From the NCBI GenBank assembly GCA_022009795.1, contig CP091724.1, positions 1,658,501 through 1,722,500 of the forward strand: a stretch of 64,000 nucleotides of DNA. The letters run 5' to 3'. Of this stretch, positions 28,862 through 38,648 are shown in pieces. This stretch comes from Anaerotruncus sp. (GTDB lineage Bacteria > Bacillota > Clostridia > Oscillospirales > Acutalibacteraceae). The translations under genes were made by a program, and so were the position numbers. The notes below the pieces were generated by a model that saw nothing but the letters and a program-made list of their open reading frames with translations, ran no database searches and was not told where the DNA came from. Every line of letters begins with the position of its first letter. Position 1 is the stretch's first letter.

Positions 28862-31800
28862 ATGTCTTGCTTTTCAAAAGTGTTTGAAAAGAGCGATGAA
28901 TTCAACAGCCTCGCCGGCAGCATCAACATCAGTGGTGCGGCTGTCGGGGCAACGGGTGTTTCCGATGCCGTTAAGGCGCATATGATTCATTCTCTTATTC
29001 AGGAAAAAAAGGCGAAAAAGGCCGTAATAATTATGCCGGATGAGGCATCCGCCGTTCGCATGAGCGAAAAATTTGGGCGCCGTGCAGGCAGGCGTGCTTT
29101 TTTACCCCGCGCGCGAATTCACTTTTCAGCATGTGGCGGGAGTCAGCAGGGATTTTGAGCATATCCGCCTCGGCGTGCTCTCAAAAATCATAAATGAGGA
29201 ATACACGGCAATCGTGTGCTCTGTTAATGCTGCCACACAGCTTACCATGCCGCCGCAGGAGCTTAAAAAGCGCACAATCGTCATAAAAAGCGGCGCGCAA
29301 ATTGATTTTGATTCTCTTGTTTCACGCCTTGTTTTTGCGGGCTACAGCCGCTATGAGCAGGTGGACGGCACTTCGCAATTTGCCGTAAGGGGCGGAATTA
29401 TAGATATTTTTCCGCCGGGTGCGTCCGAGCCGGTGCGTATTGAGCTTTGGGGCGATATGGTGGATTCGATTTCGTCTTTTGATATTTCAACTCAGCGCAG
29501 AACAGGCAATCTTTCGGAAATAGAGCTTATTCCGGCCACGGAAGTGCTGTTTGAATCAAACGAAAAATTCATAAAAAAGCTTCGTGCTCTTGCCGAATCG
29601 CTCAAAGGAAAGGCAATTAAGGCAAGAGAGGGAATCTATGCGGATATAGACAGCCTTGAAAGCGGCGTTTCGCTGCCGTGCTGCGATAAATATATGCCTC
29701 TTGCCTATGAAAGCAGCGGAATATTCGATTATCTTTCCGGCTTGCTTTTTTTGTTTGCGAAAGCGCAAAGGTTAAGGAGCGCAGCCAAAACTCCGAAAGG
29801 CTTATGCTGGAGCAGATAAAATGGTATCTTGAGGACGGCACTTTGTGCAAGGGCCTTGATAAATATCAGCTCGGATTTGAAGAGCTCAGGCAAATATATT
29901 CTTCACACGGCGCGGTGTATCTCGATTCGCTGCCGCGCGGCTCGTTTGACACTCCCGTTGCGCATCTTTCAAGCTTTGCCGTTCAAAGCTTTAATGCCTG
30001 GAACGGAAAAACAGAGGATTTGAAGGAGGATATCGCGCCGCTTATTAAAAACGGCTACACCGTTTGCGTTATGGCGGGAACGGCAAGAAGCGCAAAGGCG
30101 CTTGCCTATGATTTGAACGACGACGGTATAAATGCCGTGTTTTCAAACGGATATCCTCTTGAATTTCAAAAGGGAGCCGTAACCGTAACCACGGGCACAA
30201 TCACCGCCGGCTTTGTGCTTCCCGCTGCCAAATTTGCGCTTATAACCCATATGAAAGCGCAAATGCAAAAAGTCAAAAAGCACAAGGCAAATGCAAAAAA
30301 TGCCATTCATTCGCTTGATGAACTGAGCGTTGGCGATTATATTGTTCACAATGTTCACGGCATCGGCGTTTTTGAGGGCATCCATGCGCTTGAATTAAAC
30401 AAAGTAAAAAAAGATTATATCAAGATTTCCTATGCAAAGGGCGATGTGCTTTATGTGCCGGTTACCCAGCTTGATCTTGTTTCAAAATATATCGGCCCCG
30501 GCGAAAGCAACAATGTTAAAATAAATCGCCTCGGCGGCAACGAATGGAAAAAGGCAAAGGCAAAGGTGCGTGCGTCCGTTAAGGATATGGCAAAGGAGCT
30601 GATTGCTCTTTATGCAAAGCGAATGAGCACAAAGGGCTATGCCTTTTCGGAGGATACGGATTTTCAGCGCGATTTCGAGCTTCGCTTTGCATATGACGAA
30701 ACAGATGACCAGCTGCGTTGCTCGGAGGAAATCAAGCGTGATATGGAGCGTTCCGTGCCCATGGAGCGCCTTTTGTGCGGCGATGTCGGCTTCGGCAAAA
30801 CGGAGGTTGCGCTTCGCGCCGCGTTTAAGTGCATAACCGAGGGCAAGCAGTGCGCGCTGCTGGTGCCGACAACGGTGCTTGCAATGCAGCATTTCAACAC
30901 GGCAAAATCAAGAATGGAAGCATTCCCCGTTAAAATCGAAATGCTTTCGCGCTTTGTTTCGGCGGCAAAGCAAAAAGAGGTTATTAAAGGGCTTGAGAAC
31001 GGCAGCGTGGATTTCCTTATCGGCACGCACCGCATTATCGGCAAGGATATTAAATTCCGCGATCTCGGCCTGCTTATTATAGATGAGGAGCAGCGCTTCG
31101 GCGTTGCGCAAAAAGAAAAGCTGAAGCAAAAATTCCCGCGCGTTGATGTGCTCACCCTTTCCGCCACGCCGATTCCGCGCACGCTTAATATGGCGCTCAG
31201 CGGCATTAGGGATATGAGCGTTATCGAGGAGGCACCGGGTGATCGCTACCCCGTGCAAACATATGTTACGGAATATGATTTCGGCATGCTTGTTGAGGCT
31301 ATGGAAAAGGAACTTGCCCGCGGCGGCCAATGCTATTATCTGCATAATAATATCGAAACGATAGAGCACACGGCGGTTAAAATCAAAAAGGCAATTCCGG
31401 ATGCAAATGTGGGTATTGCCCACGGCAGAATGACTCAGGAGCAGCTTTCCGATGTGTGGGCGGCACTGCTGAACGGCGAAATAGATATTTTGGTGTGCAC
31501 CACCATCATAGAAACCGGCATTGATGTTTCAAATGTAAACACGCTCATCATCGAAAATGCCGATCGCATGGGCCTTGCCCAGCTGCACCAAATCAGGGGC
31601 AGAGTCGGCAGAAGCGCCCGCCGCGCCTACGCTTATCTCACCTTCACCCGCGGCAGAGAGCTCAGCGATGTTGCGCAAAAAAAGGCTTGAAGCTATCAGG
31701 GAATACACGGAATTCGGCAGCGGCTTCAAAAATTGCAATGCGTGATTTGGAAATAAGGGGCGCCGGCTCAATTCTCGGCGATCGCCAGCACGGGCACATG

Positions 31801-32364
31801 GAATCCGTTGGTTATGATATGTATTTAAAATTGCTCGGCGATGCCGTTGCCGAGGAAAAGGGCGAGCTTAAAGAGGGCGAGGAGCAGGCGGAATGCCTTA
31901 TCGATTTGCCGATTGAGGCTCACATTCCGGATGATTATATCGAATCAACTCCTCAAAGGCTCTCAATGTATAAGCGCATTGCCGCAATTCGCACGGGCGC
32001 GGATGCAAACGATGTGCGAGATGAGCTTTGCGACCGCTTCGGCACGCCGCCGGAATCAATAAACGGGCTTATTGAAATTTCGCTTTTGCGCAATTCCGCC
32101 GCAAGTCTAGGCGTTTATGAAATCGCGCAGAGAAACGGCTCCGTGTTGCTGTATATGAACGAGCCGGATGTGCGCTATGCCGTTGAACTTAATAAGGTTA
32201 TGAAGGGCAGGGTGCTGCTTTCCGCTTCCAAAAAAGCATATATCGCCGTTAAGCTTGGCACAGAATCATCGCTTGAAACGGTGCGCACGGCTTTGGAACT
32301 TATGCAGCAGGCAAAGCACAATTTTGATAAAAAAATTAAGCCGGTGCGAAAAATGCTGTTGTAA
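28862..32364 (+). CDS. mfd: Transcription-repair coupling factor
   Basis: About 1165 residues. Displaces RNA polymerase stalled at DNA damage and recruits UvrA. Order: UvrB-homology module ('YSRYEQVDGTSQFAVRGGII'), RNA-polymerase interaction domain ('VGDYIVHNVHGIGVFEGI', 'DYIKISYAKGDVLYVPV'), RecG-like helicase with Walker A GDVGFGKTE, DEEQ box, 'LSATPIPRTLNMAL', 'TTIIETGIDVSNVNTLI', 'QIRGRVGRS', then 'RDLEIRGAGSILG' and the D7 domain to the C-terminus. Frame breaks near 29070, 29755, 31677 (A7 for A6) and 31731 (A5 for A4). Ends without a tail beyond 'KKIKPVRKMLL'. Confidence 0.95.
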
Positions 32365-32390
32365 CAAAAATTAAAATTTTGCATAAATAA

Positions 32391-32423
32391 AAACACCTCG
32401 GGCATAATGCTTTTGAGGTGTTT
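32391..32423 (+). terminator. mfd terminator that contains the next gene's ribosome binding site
   Basis: AAACACCTC pairs with GAGGTGTTT across a 15-nt loop and is followed by T4 directly before ATG 32428. The right arm GAGGTG is also the only Shine-Dalgarno sequence of the LytM gene. Confidence 0.7.
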
Positions 32424-32427
32424 TTTT

Positions 32428-33117
32428 ATGTCGTCAGAATCAAATTCAAAAAAGGCGGGCAAAAATCTGAAAGCGCTTTTTTCGGTTATATGCGTTTCGG
32501 TTATTGCCCTGGGCGTTATAGTTTATGTTTCCACAAAGCCGGCAAAGGATGTGAATGAGCCAACAACCGTGCAGGAAACAACGCAGGTGCAGCGCTCCGT
32601 TACCGTGGAGGACACAACTGCCCCCACAACCGCCGCAGAAACCACGGCGCAGCCCAAAACCGAGCCGGAAAGCACATCCATGCTTCAATCGGAAAACAAC
32701 ACACCCTATAAAGGCGTTTATCAATATCCGCTCGGCGAAACCGTGGTGCAGGGCTATTCGCAGGAATTAACGAAAAACGAAACCATGGGCGATTATCGCA
32801 GCCACACCGCGGTTGATTTTAAAGGCGGCGCGGGCGAAAGCGTTGTTGCCGTGAACAACGGCGTTGTGCTTGATGTTTATAACGACGCAATGCTCGGCAT
32901 GGTTGTGGAAATAGACCACGGCGGCAAACTTGTGGCAAAATACTGTGGGCTTGATTCCGTAAGCGTTTCAAAGGGCGGCAGTGTTAAATCAGGGCAGGAA
33001 ATCGGCAAGCTCGGCGCGGTGCCGTTTGAGGCAAGCCTTGAAAGCCATTTGCATTTTGAAACCAAGCTTGATGGGGAATATGTTGACCCGCTCACGGTTA
33101 TGGGAAAAACGGAATAG
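32428..33117 (+). CDS. SpoIIQ-like membrane LytM (M23) protein
   Basis: 229 residues, unbroken. One N-terminal membrane helix (LFSVICVSVIALGVIVYVS), a Thr/Glu-rich linker of about 70 residues, then an M23 domain with both zinc motifs intact: H-x3-D in SHTAVDFKG and H-x-H in ESHLHFETK. Size and layout match SpoIIQ, the forespore partner of SpoIIIAH in the engulfment channel; clostridial SpoIIQ keeps the zinc site. A general wall endopeptidase is the alternative. The ribosome binding site lies in the stem of the mfd terminator. Convergent with rpsR. Confidence 0.75.
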   Translation: MSSESNSKKAGKNLKALFSVICVSVIALGVIVYVSTKPAKDVNEPTTVQETTQVQRSVTVEDTTAPTTAAETTAQPKTEPESTSMLQSENNTPYKGVYQYPLGETVVQGYSQELTKNETMGDYRSHTAVDFKGGAGESVVAVNNGVVLDVYNDAMLGMVVEIDHGGKLVAKYCGLDSVSVSKGGSVKSGQEIGKLGAVPFEASLESHLHFETKLDGEYVDPLTVMGKTE

Positions 33118-33193
33118 TGCCGCAAGAAGCAAATCCGAAAAAGAACTATAAATCAAAGCAAATGCGGCAAAAATAAAATACGGCAAAAATAAA

Positions 33194-33216
33194 AAAGGAG
33201 TCCGACGGACTCCTTT
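33194..33216. terminator. Bidirectional terminator between the LytM gene and rpsR
   Basis: AAAGGAGTCC-gac-GGACTCCTTT, A/T runs on both sides. Confidence 0.85.
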
Positions 33217-33234
33217 AATTTTTATTAAATCAGA

Positions 33235-33471
33235 TTAGTCTGCACTGTAAGGCATAAGAGCAATCTGGCGAGCACGCTTAATAGCGGTCGTAAGCTCCCT
33301 CTGATGCTTTGCGCAGGTACCCGTTACTCGGCGGGGAAGAATTTTAGCTCTTTCAGATGTGTATCTGTTAAGCTTTGCAATATCTTTATAATCAATGCAT
33401 TCGCATTTGTCCACGCAAAACTGGCAAACTTTTCTGCGGCCTTTTCTTGCGCCGCCCTTATTATATGCCAT
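33235..33471 (-). CDS. rpsR: 30S ribosomal protein S18
   Basis: 78 residues, unbroken. 'KVCQFCVDKCECIDYKDIAKL' holds the zinc-binding cysteines of the C+ form; 'YTSERAKILPRRVTGTCAKH' and 'QRELTTAIKRARQIALMPY' are the S18 core that binds S6 on the 30S platform. Third gene of rpsF-ssb-rpsR. Confidence 0.97.
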   Translation of the reverse strand: MAYNKGGARKGRRKVCQFCVDKCECIDYKDIAKLNRYTSERAKILPRRVTGTCAKHQRELTTAIKRARQIALMPYSAD

Positions 33472-33488
33472 GTCGGTTCCTCCTTAAA

Positions 33489-33924
33489 TTAAAATGGTAA
33501 ATCGTCATCGTCGTCAACAATCTCTTCAAAATCGCTGTTGTTTGCCGAGGCATAGCTCGGTGCCGGCTGGCTGTAAACGGGATTTGAATTAGAGCCGCCT
33601 TCTGCTTTTTGAGCCGCAGAAAGAAACGTTGTTTGCCACAACGGTAACAGATTTTCTCTTATTTCCGTTATTGTCTGTATAACTGTCTGTTTGAATAGAA
33701 CCTTCAACGGCAATCATAGAGCCTTTGCGGAAATAGCGGGAAATGAATTCGGCAGTTTGGCGCCAGGCTGTAACATCAATAAAATCGGCTTTTCTTTCTT
33801 CGCCGGATTTTTGATAATTCCTGTCGCACGCAACCTGAAAGCGAACCACGGAAACACCGGTCGGTGTTGTGCGCAATTCGGGATCAAAGGTAAGCCTGCC
33901 CATGATCACAACAGAATTAACCAT
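33489..33924 (-). CDS. ssb: Single-stranded DNA-binding protein
   Basis: About 144 residues. OB fold 'VNSVVIMGRLTFDPELRTTP', 'VACDRNYQ', 'ADFIDVTAWRQTAEFISRYF', 'KGSMIAVEGSIQTDSY', then a Ser/Asn/Pro-rich linker and the acidic tip DDDDDLPF that docks partner enzymes. One frame break near 33617 (A5 for A4 in the S-K-A region). Lies between rpsF and rpsR, as in most Firmicutes. Confidence 0.95.
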
Positions 33925-33938
33925 AGCCGTGCCTCCGA

Positions 33939-34230
33939 TTATTCGCCTTTTGCAACGATAAGTGAACGAAGCACGCCGTCTGTAATGTTAATTACACGGT
34001 CAAGCTCTGCCGGGAAGTTCTCATCACATTCAAACTGAGCAACAACATAGAAACCCTCTGTTTCGTAGTTGATGGGATATGCGAGCTTGCGCTTGCCCCA
34101 CTCCTCAACTTCGCCGAGAGTGCCGTGCTTGCCGATCATGTCAATGAATTTTTGCTTTGAGAGCCTCAACTGCTTCCTCGCCTTTAGAGAGAGAAAGAAC
34201 CAATACGAGTTCATACTTTTTCAATGCCAT
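33939..34230 (-). CDS. rpsF: 30S ribosomal protein S6
   Basis: About 97 residues. Start at 34230 follows GGAGGTG and reads MALKKYELVLVLSLSKGEEA; after one frame break near 34150 (T5/A5 run) it continues 'IDMIGKHGTLGEVEEWGKRK', 'LAYPINYETEGFYVVAQFEC', 'RSLIVAKGE'. Binds 16S rRNA with S18. First gene of rpsF-ssb-rpsR. Confidence 0.94.
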
Positions 34231-34612
34231 TTTTAAGCACCTCCTTTTGGACTTTTGGCCCGAAGCCCCGCTTCGAGCAAGGATTGCCGCCCATTGAGCA
34301 GCTTATGTATTATAGCAGAGTTGTGCCGCCGTGTCAAGAGCAGAGTTTTAATTGCTTTTTTTCGGCGGAATTTTGCTTTTGTTTTGCATAAGCATACCCA
34401 CCTTTTTTTGACGGGCAGCAGCTGTGCGGCGGCACTTTTTTGCAATAAAAATCCCCTTTCGCAAAAAGCAAAAGGGGAAAGATTTTTAAGATGATATGCG
34501 CATTAAAATAAGCGGTTTTCTTTTGCTTATGTGTGATAAAGAAGTAATAGAAGTGCAAAAAATTTTGCCGTTCCTATCCGGCACTTGGCCATTGTGTCGG
34601 ATAGGTCGGGCG

Positions 34613-36236
34613 TTAGGCTTCGGGCAAGTCAATCTTGCCGACAAAGCTGTAATAAATCTCAATGTCCTGCCTGCGGATGCCGTTCTCGTCATAGCTGCAC
34701 TCATGCACGACGATTTTCTCAATCATCTCCCGCAAGAGGGTGGGGGTCAATTCCTCAAAGGCAAGGTGCTTTCGGACGATACCCATAAACTTTTTCCGCA
34801 TTGACGGTGGCGGCCTGCGACTTGGAAAGTTCCTCCTGCAAAGCGGCGGCGCGGTCTTTCAGTTCCCGCTGTTCCTGCTCATAGTCTGCCGACAGTTCCA
34901 TGAAACGCTCGTCGCTGATTTTTGCCGTTCACATTGTCCTCATACAGCCGCTTGATAATGCGGCTCACTTCGAAATGCGCTCCTGCGCCTGTTCAAGCTG
35001 CTTGGTGGCTGCGGCGGTCTTTTCTCTTGCCGCCGATCTCGTTCTGCTGGATAAGCAGCTTCACAAAAGCGGCTCTCATGCTTGGCGGCATATTCCGTCA
35101 CTTGCCGGAGATTGGAGAGGACACCGGCGGTCAACAGGTCGGTGCGGATAAAGTGCGCCGTACAGTCACGGGTGCGCTTCTTGTAGCTGCCGCAGATGTA
35201 ACAGTCCTGCTTACGGGTCTTGTTCTGATACCGCTGCTGGTACATCACATGGCCGCAGTCGGCGCAGAACAGCATACCGGAGAACAGCCCCACTTCATCA
35301 TAGCGGTTCGGGCGTTTGCGCTGCTTGCGTACCTCCTGAACGCGCTCCCATGTTTCCCGGTCTATGATAGGCTCATGGTGGTTCTCAAAAATGGCCTGCT
35401 TCTCGATGGGGTTCTCTACGCTGTGCTTGGTCTTGTAAGAGGGCTTCTCCGTCTTGAAGTTTACCAGACAGCCGGTGTACTCCCGGTTTTTCCAACAGGT
35501 GGACAACGGTATTTGTCGCCCATTTGCACTCATAGCCGGGGTGGTAGCGGCGGGTGCTGCCCGTCCTGCGGTATTCCAGCGTCCCCGGCGTGGGGATTTG
35601 CTGCTCCGTAAGCATACGGGCAATCTTGGTCGGGCCGTTCCCGGCAAGGCAAAGCTGGTATATCTGCCGGACTACCGGCGCGGTTTCCTCGTCAACGATA
35701 TAATTCTCGTCCTCGTCCATGAGGTAGCCGTACACCGGCTTGCTGGTAACGGGCTTGCCGCTCATGCCTTTTGCTCTCTTAACTGCCTTGATTTTCTTGC
35801 TCGTATCTCTCACCAGCCATTCGTTGAACAGATTTCGCAGAGGGGTAAAATCGTTGTCCATGCCGCCGTTTGCGCTGTCCACATTGTCGTTGACAGCGAT
35901 AAAACGCACTCCCTTTTGAGGGAACAGCATTTCCGTGTAAAACCCTACCTGCAAGTAGTTTCGCCCTAACCGGCTCATGTCCTTGACGATAACTGTACCC
36001 ACTTTCCCAGCTTCAATGTCTGCAAGCATGGCTTGAAAACCGGGCCTTTGAAAGTTCGCGCCGGAATAGCCGTCGTCGGTGTACCAGCGCAGGTTGGTCA
36101 AGACATTCTGTTTTGCAAAGGCTTCGAGTATCCTTTTTTGATTCGATATGGAATTACTCTCACCTTGCAATTCGTCCTCATGGGACAATCTCGGATAAAG
36201 GGCGGTAATGAGGTTTTGGGTGGCTTGTCTTAACAT
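34613..36236 (-). CDS. Large serine recombinase (TnpX/TndX type)
   Basis: About 540 residues. Excises and integrates the element. Resolvase domain: 'ALYPRLSHEDELQGESNSI' with the nucleophilic Ser, 'YTDDGYSGANFQRPGF', 'VKDMSRLGRNYLQVG'. Then the recombinase domain ('PVYGYLMDEDENYIVDEETA', 'NTVVHLLENREYTG'), a zinc ribbon (CADCG ... CYICGSYKKRTRDC) and a coiled coil leading to 'KKFMGIVRKHLAFEELTPT' and 'IEIYYSFVGKIDLPEA'. Frame breaks near 35480, 35060, 35035, 34975, 34920 and 34797. GGAGG precedes the start at 36236. A strong palindrome lies just upstream. Confidence 0.9.
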
Positions 36237-36257
36237 AAAATCCTCCGTTTCCGACAG

Positions 36258-36304
36258 CCAGCCCCACTATTCCGTGGTTTCATTGTACCACGGAATAGGG
36301 CTGG
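36258..36304. promoter_or_regulatory. Long palindrome upstream of the recombinase
   Basis: CTATTCCGTGGT and ACCACGGAATAG are a perfect 12-bp inverted repeat around an 8-nt centre, extended by CCAGCC/GGCTGG outside a 3-nt bulge. No T-run follows. It sits 22 bp before the recombinase start and could be an operator or a leader hairpin. Confidence 0.6.
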
Positions 36305-36347
36305 TTGTATAGCGGCAAAAGTGTCAAATCTGCTTCTTTACAGCTTG

Positions 36348-36536
36348 TCAAATCGCCGGTTTTTGTGTAGCAGCGGCTTCCGCTTCCAGTACCCGCGCCA
36401 TTTTGTCGGCGGCGGTGGTCGTGGTGTCTTTCTTGAAATAGCCGGACACGACAAGGACGGAATTGCCCATGCGGATTTCCGTCACACAGTCAGGGCGGCG
36501 GGTGGTGCGGGTGTCGTGCTGCTTGTTATCTGCCAT
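36348..36536 (-). CDS. tnpW: Transposon-encoded protein TnpW
   Basis: 62 residues: MADNKQHDTRTTRRPDCVTE then 'IRMGNSVLVVSGYFKKDTTT' and 'AADKMARVLEAEAAA'. The 'IRMGNSVLVVSGYFK' core is the TnpW family found next to TnpX recombinases. Small beta-hairpin-like protein; function not established. Lies between the DnaC-like gene and the recombinase, with a good ribosome binding site (AAAGGAG). Confidence 0.8.
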   Translation of the reverse strand: MADNKQHDTRTTRRPDCVTEIRMGNSVLVVSGYFKKDTTTTAADKMARVLEAEAAATQKPAI

Positions 36537-36550
36537 AGGCAATACTCCTT

Positions 36551-37395
36551 TCAGTCGGTAATCAGTTTCTTCATGCTCTCCATTTTTCGCTGCGCGGTTT
36601 CCTGCCGGAAATTCTCGCCGGTAAAACGTACCGGGACGCACATGGAAAGCAGCCGGTCATAAATCCGGGAATGGGCGGTGTCCTCCGGGTTGTGCAGGCC
36701 GTCCAGCGTGAGGTTGGTCGTGACGATCAGCGGCTTGCCGCTGCGGTAACGGCTGTCAATCACATGGAAAACCTGCTCCAGCCCGTATTCCGTTCCGCTC
36801 TCCATGCCGAAATCGTCAAGGATAAGCAGCGGATAGCGGCAAAGGCGGGAAATGTACTCGTTGCGCCCCTCAAAGCTGGCGGCAAGGTCATTGAGGATAA
36901 GGGCAAAGTTCGTCATGTGGACGGGGATTTCTTTCTCCATGAGGGCGTTTGCGATACAGCCCGCAAGGTAGCTTTTCCCGGTTCCCACGCCGCCCCAGAA
37001 CAGGCAGCCGATATTGTCTGTCCGCATATCTTCCCAATGCTCCACATACCGGCGGGCAATCCCGGTCTGCGGGTTCCTGCCGTTGTCGTTCTCAAAAGTC
37101 CAGTCCCGCATGGTGGGGTCGGTAAAGCCCCGGCGTTTCAGTTCCTCCACGGTGTCAAGGTGCCTGCGCCGCTTCTCGGCGGCCTCCCGTTCCTCGCGGG
37201 CGGCTCTCTGGCAGTCGCACTCTGCCGGGTGGCGGTCACGGCCAAAGACAGCGGCCTTATCCGGCGCAAAAATAGGCTTCTTTTCGGCTTGCGGCACTTG
37301 CCGCAGTACAGTAAACCGTCCTCGCCGGTGTAGTCCTCCGGCTCCGGGGTGGTGGTCGTCATATTCTCCAAAACAGCGTTGATTTCGTTCTTCAT
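36551..37395 (-). CDS. DnaC/IstB-like ATP-binding protein
   Basis: About 280 residues. A helicase-loader-type AAA+ ATPase: 'YCGKCRKPK' zinc-knuckle start with later CDCQR, 'DPTMRDWTFENDNGRNPQTG', Walker A GGVGTGKSYLAG, Walker B LLILDDFGMES, sensor 'VTTNLTLDGL', 'SRIYDRLLSMCVPVRFTGEN'. With the preceding replisome organizer it would load the host replicative helicase on the element. Its start overlaps the stop of that gene (ATGA), indicating translational coupling. One frame break near 37290. Confidence 0.88.
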
Positions 37396-38149
37396 AAACT
37401 CTCGCCCTCCTTGCATGAGTAGTCTGGTATGCCCTTTTTCGGGGCTTTCCTGGCTGCGTCCTCCTGCGCCCATTTGTAGATTGTGGCGGCATGGCTGCGG
37501 TATCGCTTGCCGCTGGACGCGATATGGCAGGATAGCCGGTCAATGTAGTAGTTCCACTTGTCGGGCAGGTCTGCTTTCAGCCCGTCCAGTTCTGATTGCG
37601 AAAGAAAGACATTTTCATACCGGCCATAGGCGGCGCGGGCGGGTTGTCCCGTATCTAACTCTCGCTCTCTCTTTTTCTATCTCTATCTCTTTCTCTATCT
37701 CTATCTCTGGTGGACAAATGTCCGCTTGATATGGTGGACATTTGTCCGCCCCGGCCTTTGGCAAGGCTTTCTGCTCCTGCAAAGCCAGCCTTGCCCGCCG
37801 TTTCCGCTCCCCCTCGGTAGAGGATTGGCCGATAAGCAGTTCAATGTTGCTCATATACAGCGCGCCGTTCTGTAACGGCTCCACAAGCCCCAGCTTCATA
37901 AAAATCTGCAAGGCTCGCTCTACGGTGCCGACCTGCTGACGGGTAATGGTGGCAATCATCTGTGCGGTGTAGGGGATATTTTCATCAAGCTGCAACTTCC
38001 CGCCGTTTTTCAGCGATTTCAGGTACAGTTTCAAGAGAATGTTGGAATAGAGGATACCGTCCTGCATACTTTCCAGCAGCACGATAGCGTCCTCGTCAAA
38101 GTAATTCTCTTTCAGCTTGAGGTAGTAGTATTTTTCGGTTGTCTGACAT
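37392..38149 (-). CDS. Replisome organizer / replication initiator of the element
   Basis: About 250 residues. N-terminal phage-type replisome organizer domain: MSDNRKYYYLKLKENYFDED, 'LESMQDGILYSNILLKLYLK', 'IPYTAQMIATITRQQVGTVE' (winged helix). A charged linker of Glu-Ile/Lys repeats (coded by GAGATA-type repeats at 37663-37712) joins a C-terminal block 'ENVFLSQSELDGLKADLPDK', 'KRYRSHAATIYKWAQED' typical of DnaD-like initiators. Frame breaks near 38133 (A5 for A4, right after the start) and at the end of the repeat linker. GGAGG lies before 38149. Without the second shift the chain would stop at about 37615. Confidence 0.8.
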
Positions 38150-38260
38150 GGTTCCTCCTTTGGGTGGATTTGGGGCGTTTGTACGCATTTAGAACGCTGT
38201 TTCCGGGGAAAAGGATAAATGTATCGCACACCCTTTGACACCCACGAAAAAAGCCTTGAT

Positions 38261-38648
38261 TTATGCGGGTTTGAAAGGCTCTAAAGCGTGACATTTATGC
38301 CTTTGTTTCCGCTTTCGTTCGGCGGCCTTGAGTTTCTTCATGCGCCCGGCGCAGTCGGGGCAGTATTTCCCCCGGTTGGATTTGGGGACAAAGGCCGCGC
38401 CGCAGACGGCGCACCGTTTCCGGCTCCCCCGGTACAAGAGGGCTGCGGCCAGTTCCTCGTCAAGGGGCAGAACAGCCACACGGAACCAGCGGCACATGAG
38501 GGAAAAGGAAATGCTCTGGACGCACACGCAAGGCTCCCCCGTCGTCTAACAGCAGGCAGTTCCCCTCGTCGTAGTTACAGCACTCATGCACCAGCCGCCG
38601 CGCCCGCCGGTGCTGGCGGTAGTCCATGCGGGGCAGCTTATCGCTCAT
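38261..38648 (-). CDS. Cysteine-rich VLP protein
   Basis: About 128 residues. MSDKLPRMDYRQHRRARRLV, 'HECCNYDEGNCLLLDDGEPC' and 'KRCAVCGAAFVPKSNRGKYCPDCAGRMKKL' with a basic tail. Two cysteine clusters, the second a zinc finger. A common companion of relaxases in clostridial mobilizable elements; function unknown. Its ATG overlaps the relaxase stop (ATGAGCGATAA). One frame break near 38537 (G5 for G4). Confidence 0.8.

Noticed and set aside
34922..35969. Long plus-strand open frames across the serine recombinase
   Set aside because: They are shadows produced by high-GC codon bias of the minus-strand recombinase, whose motifs are unmistakable.
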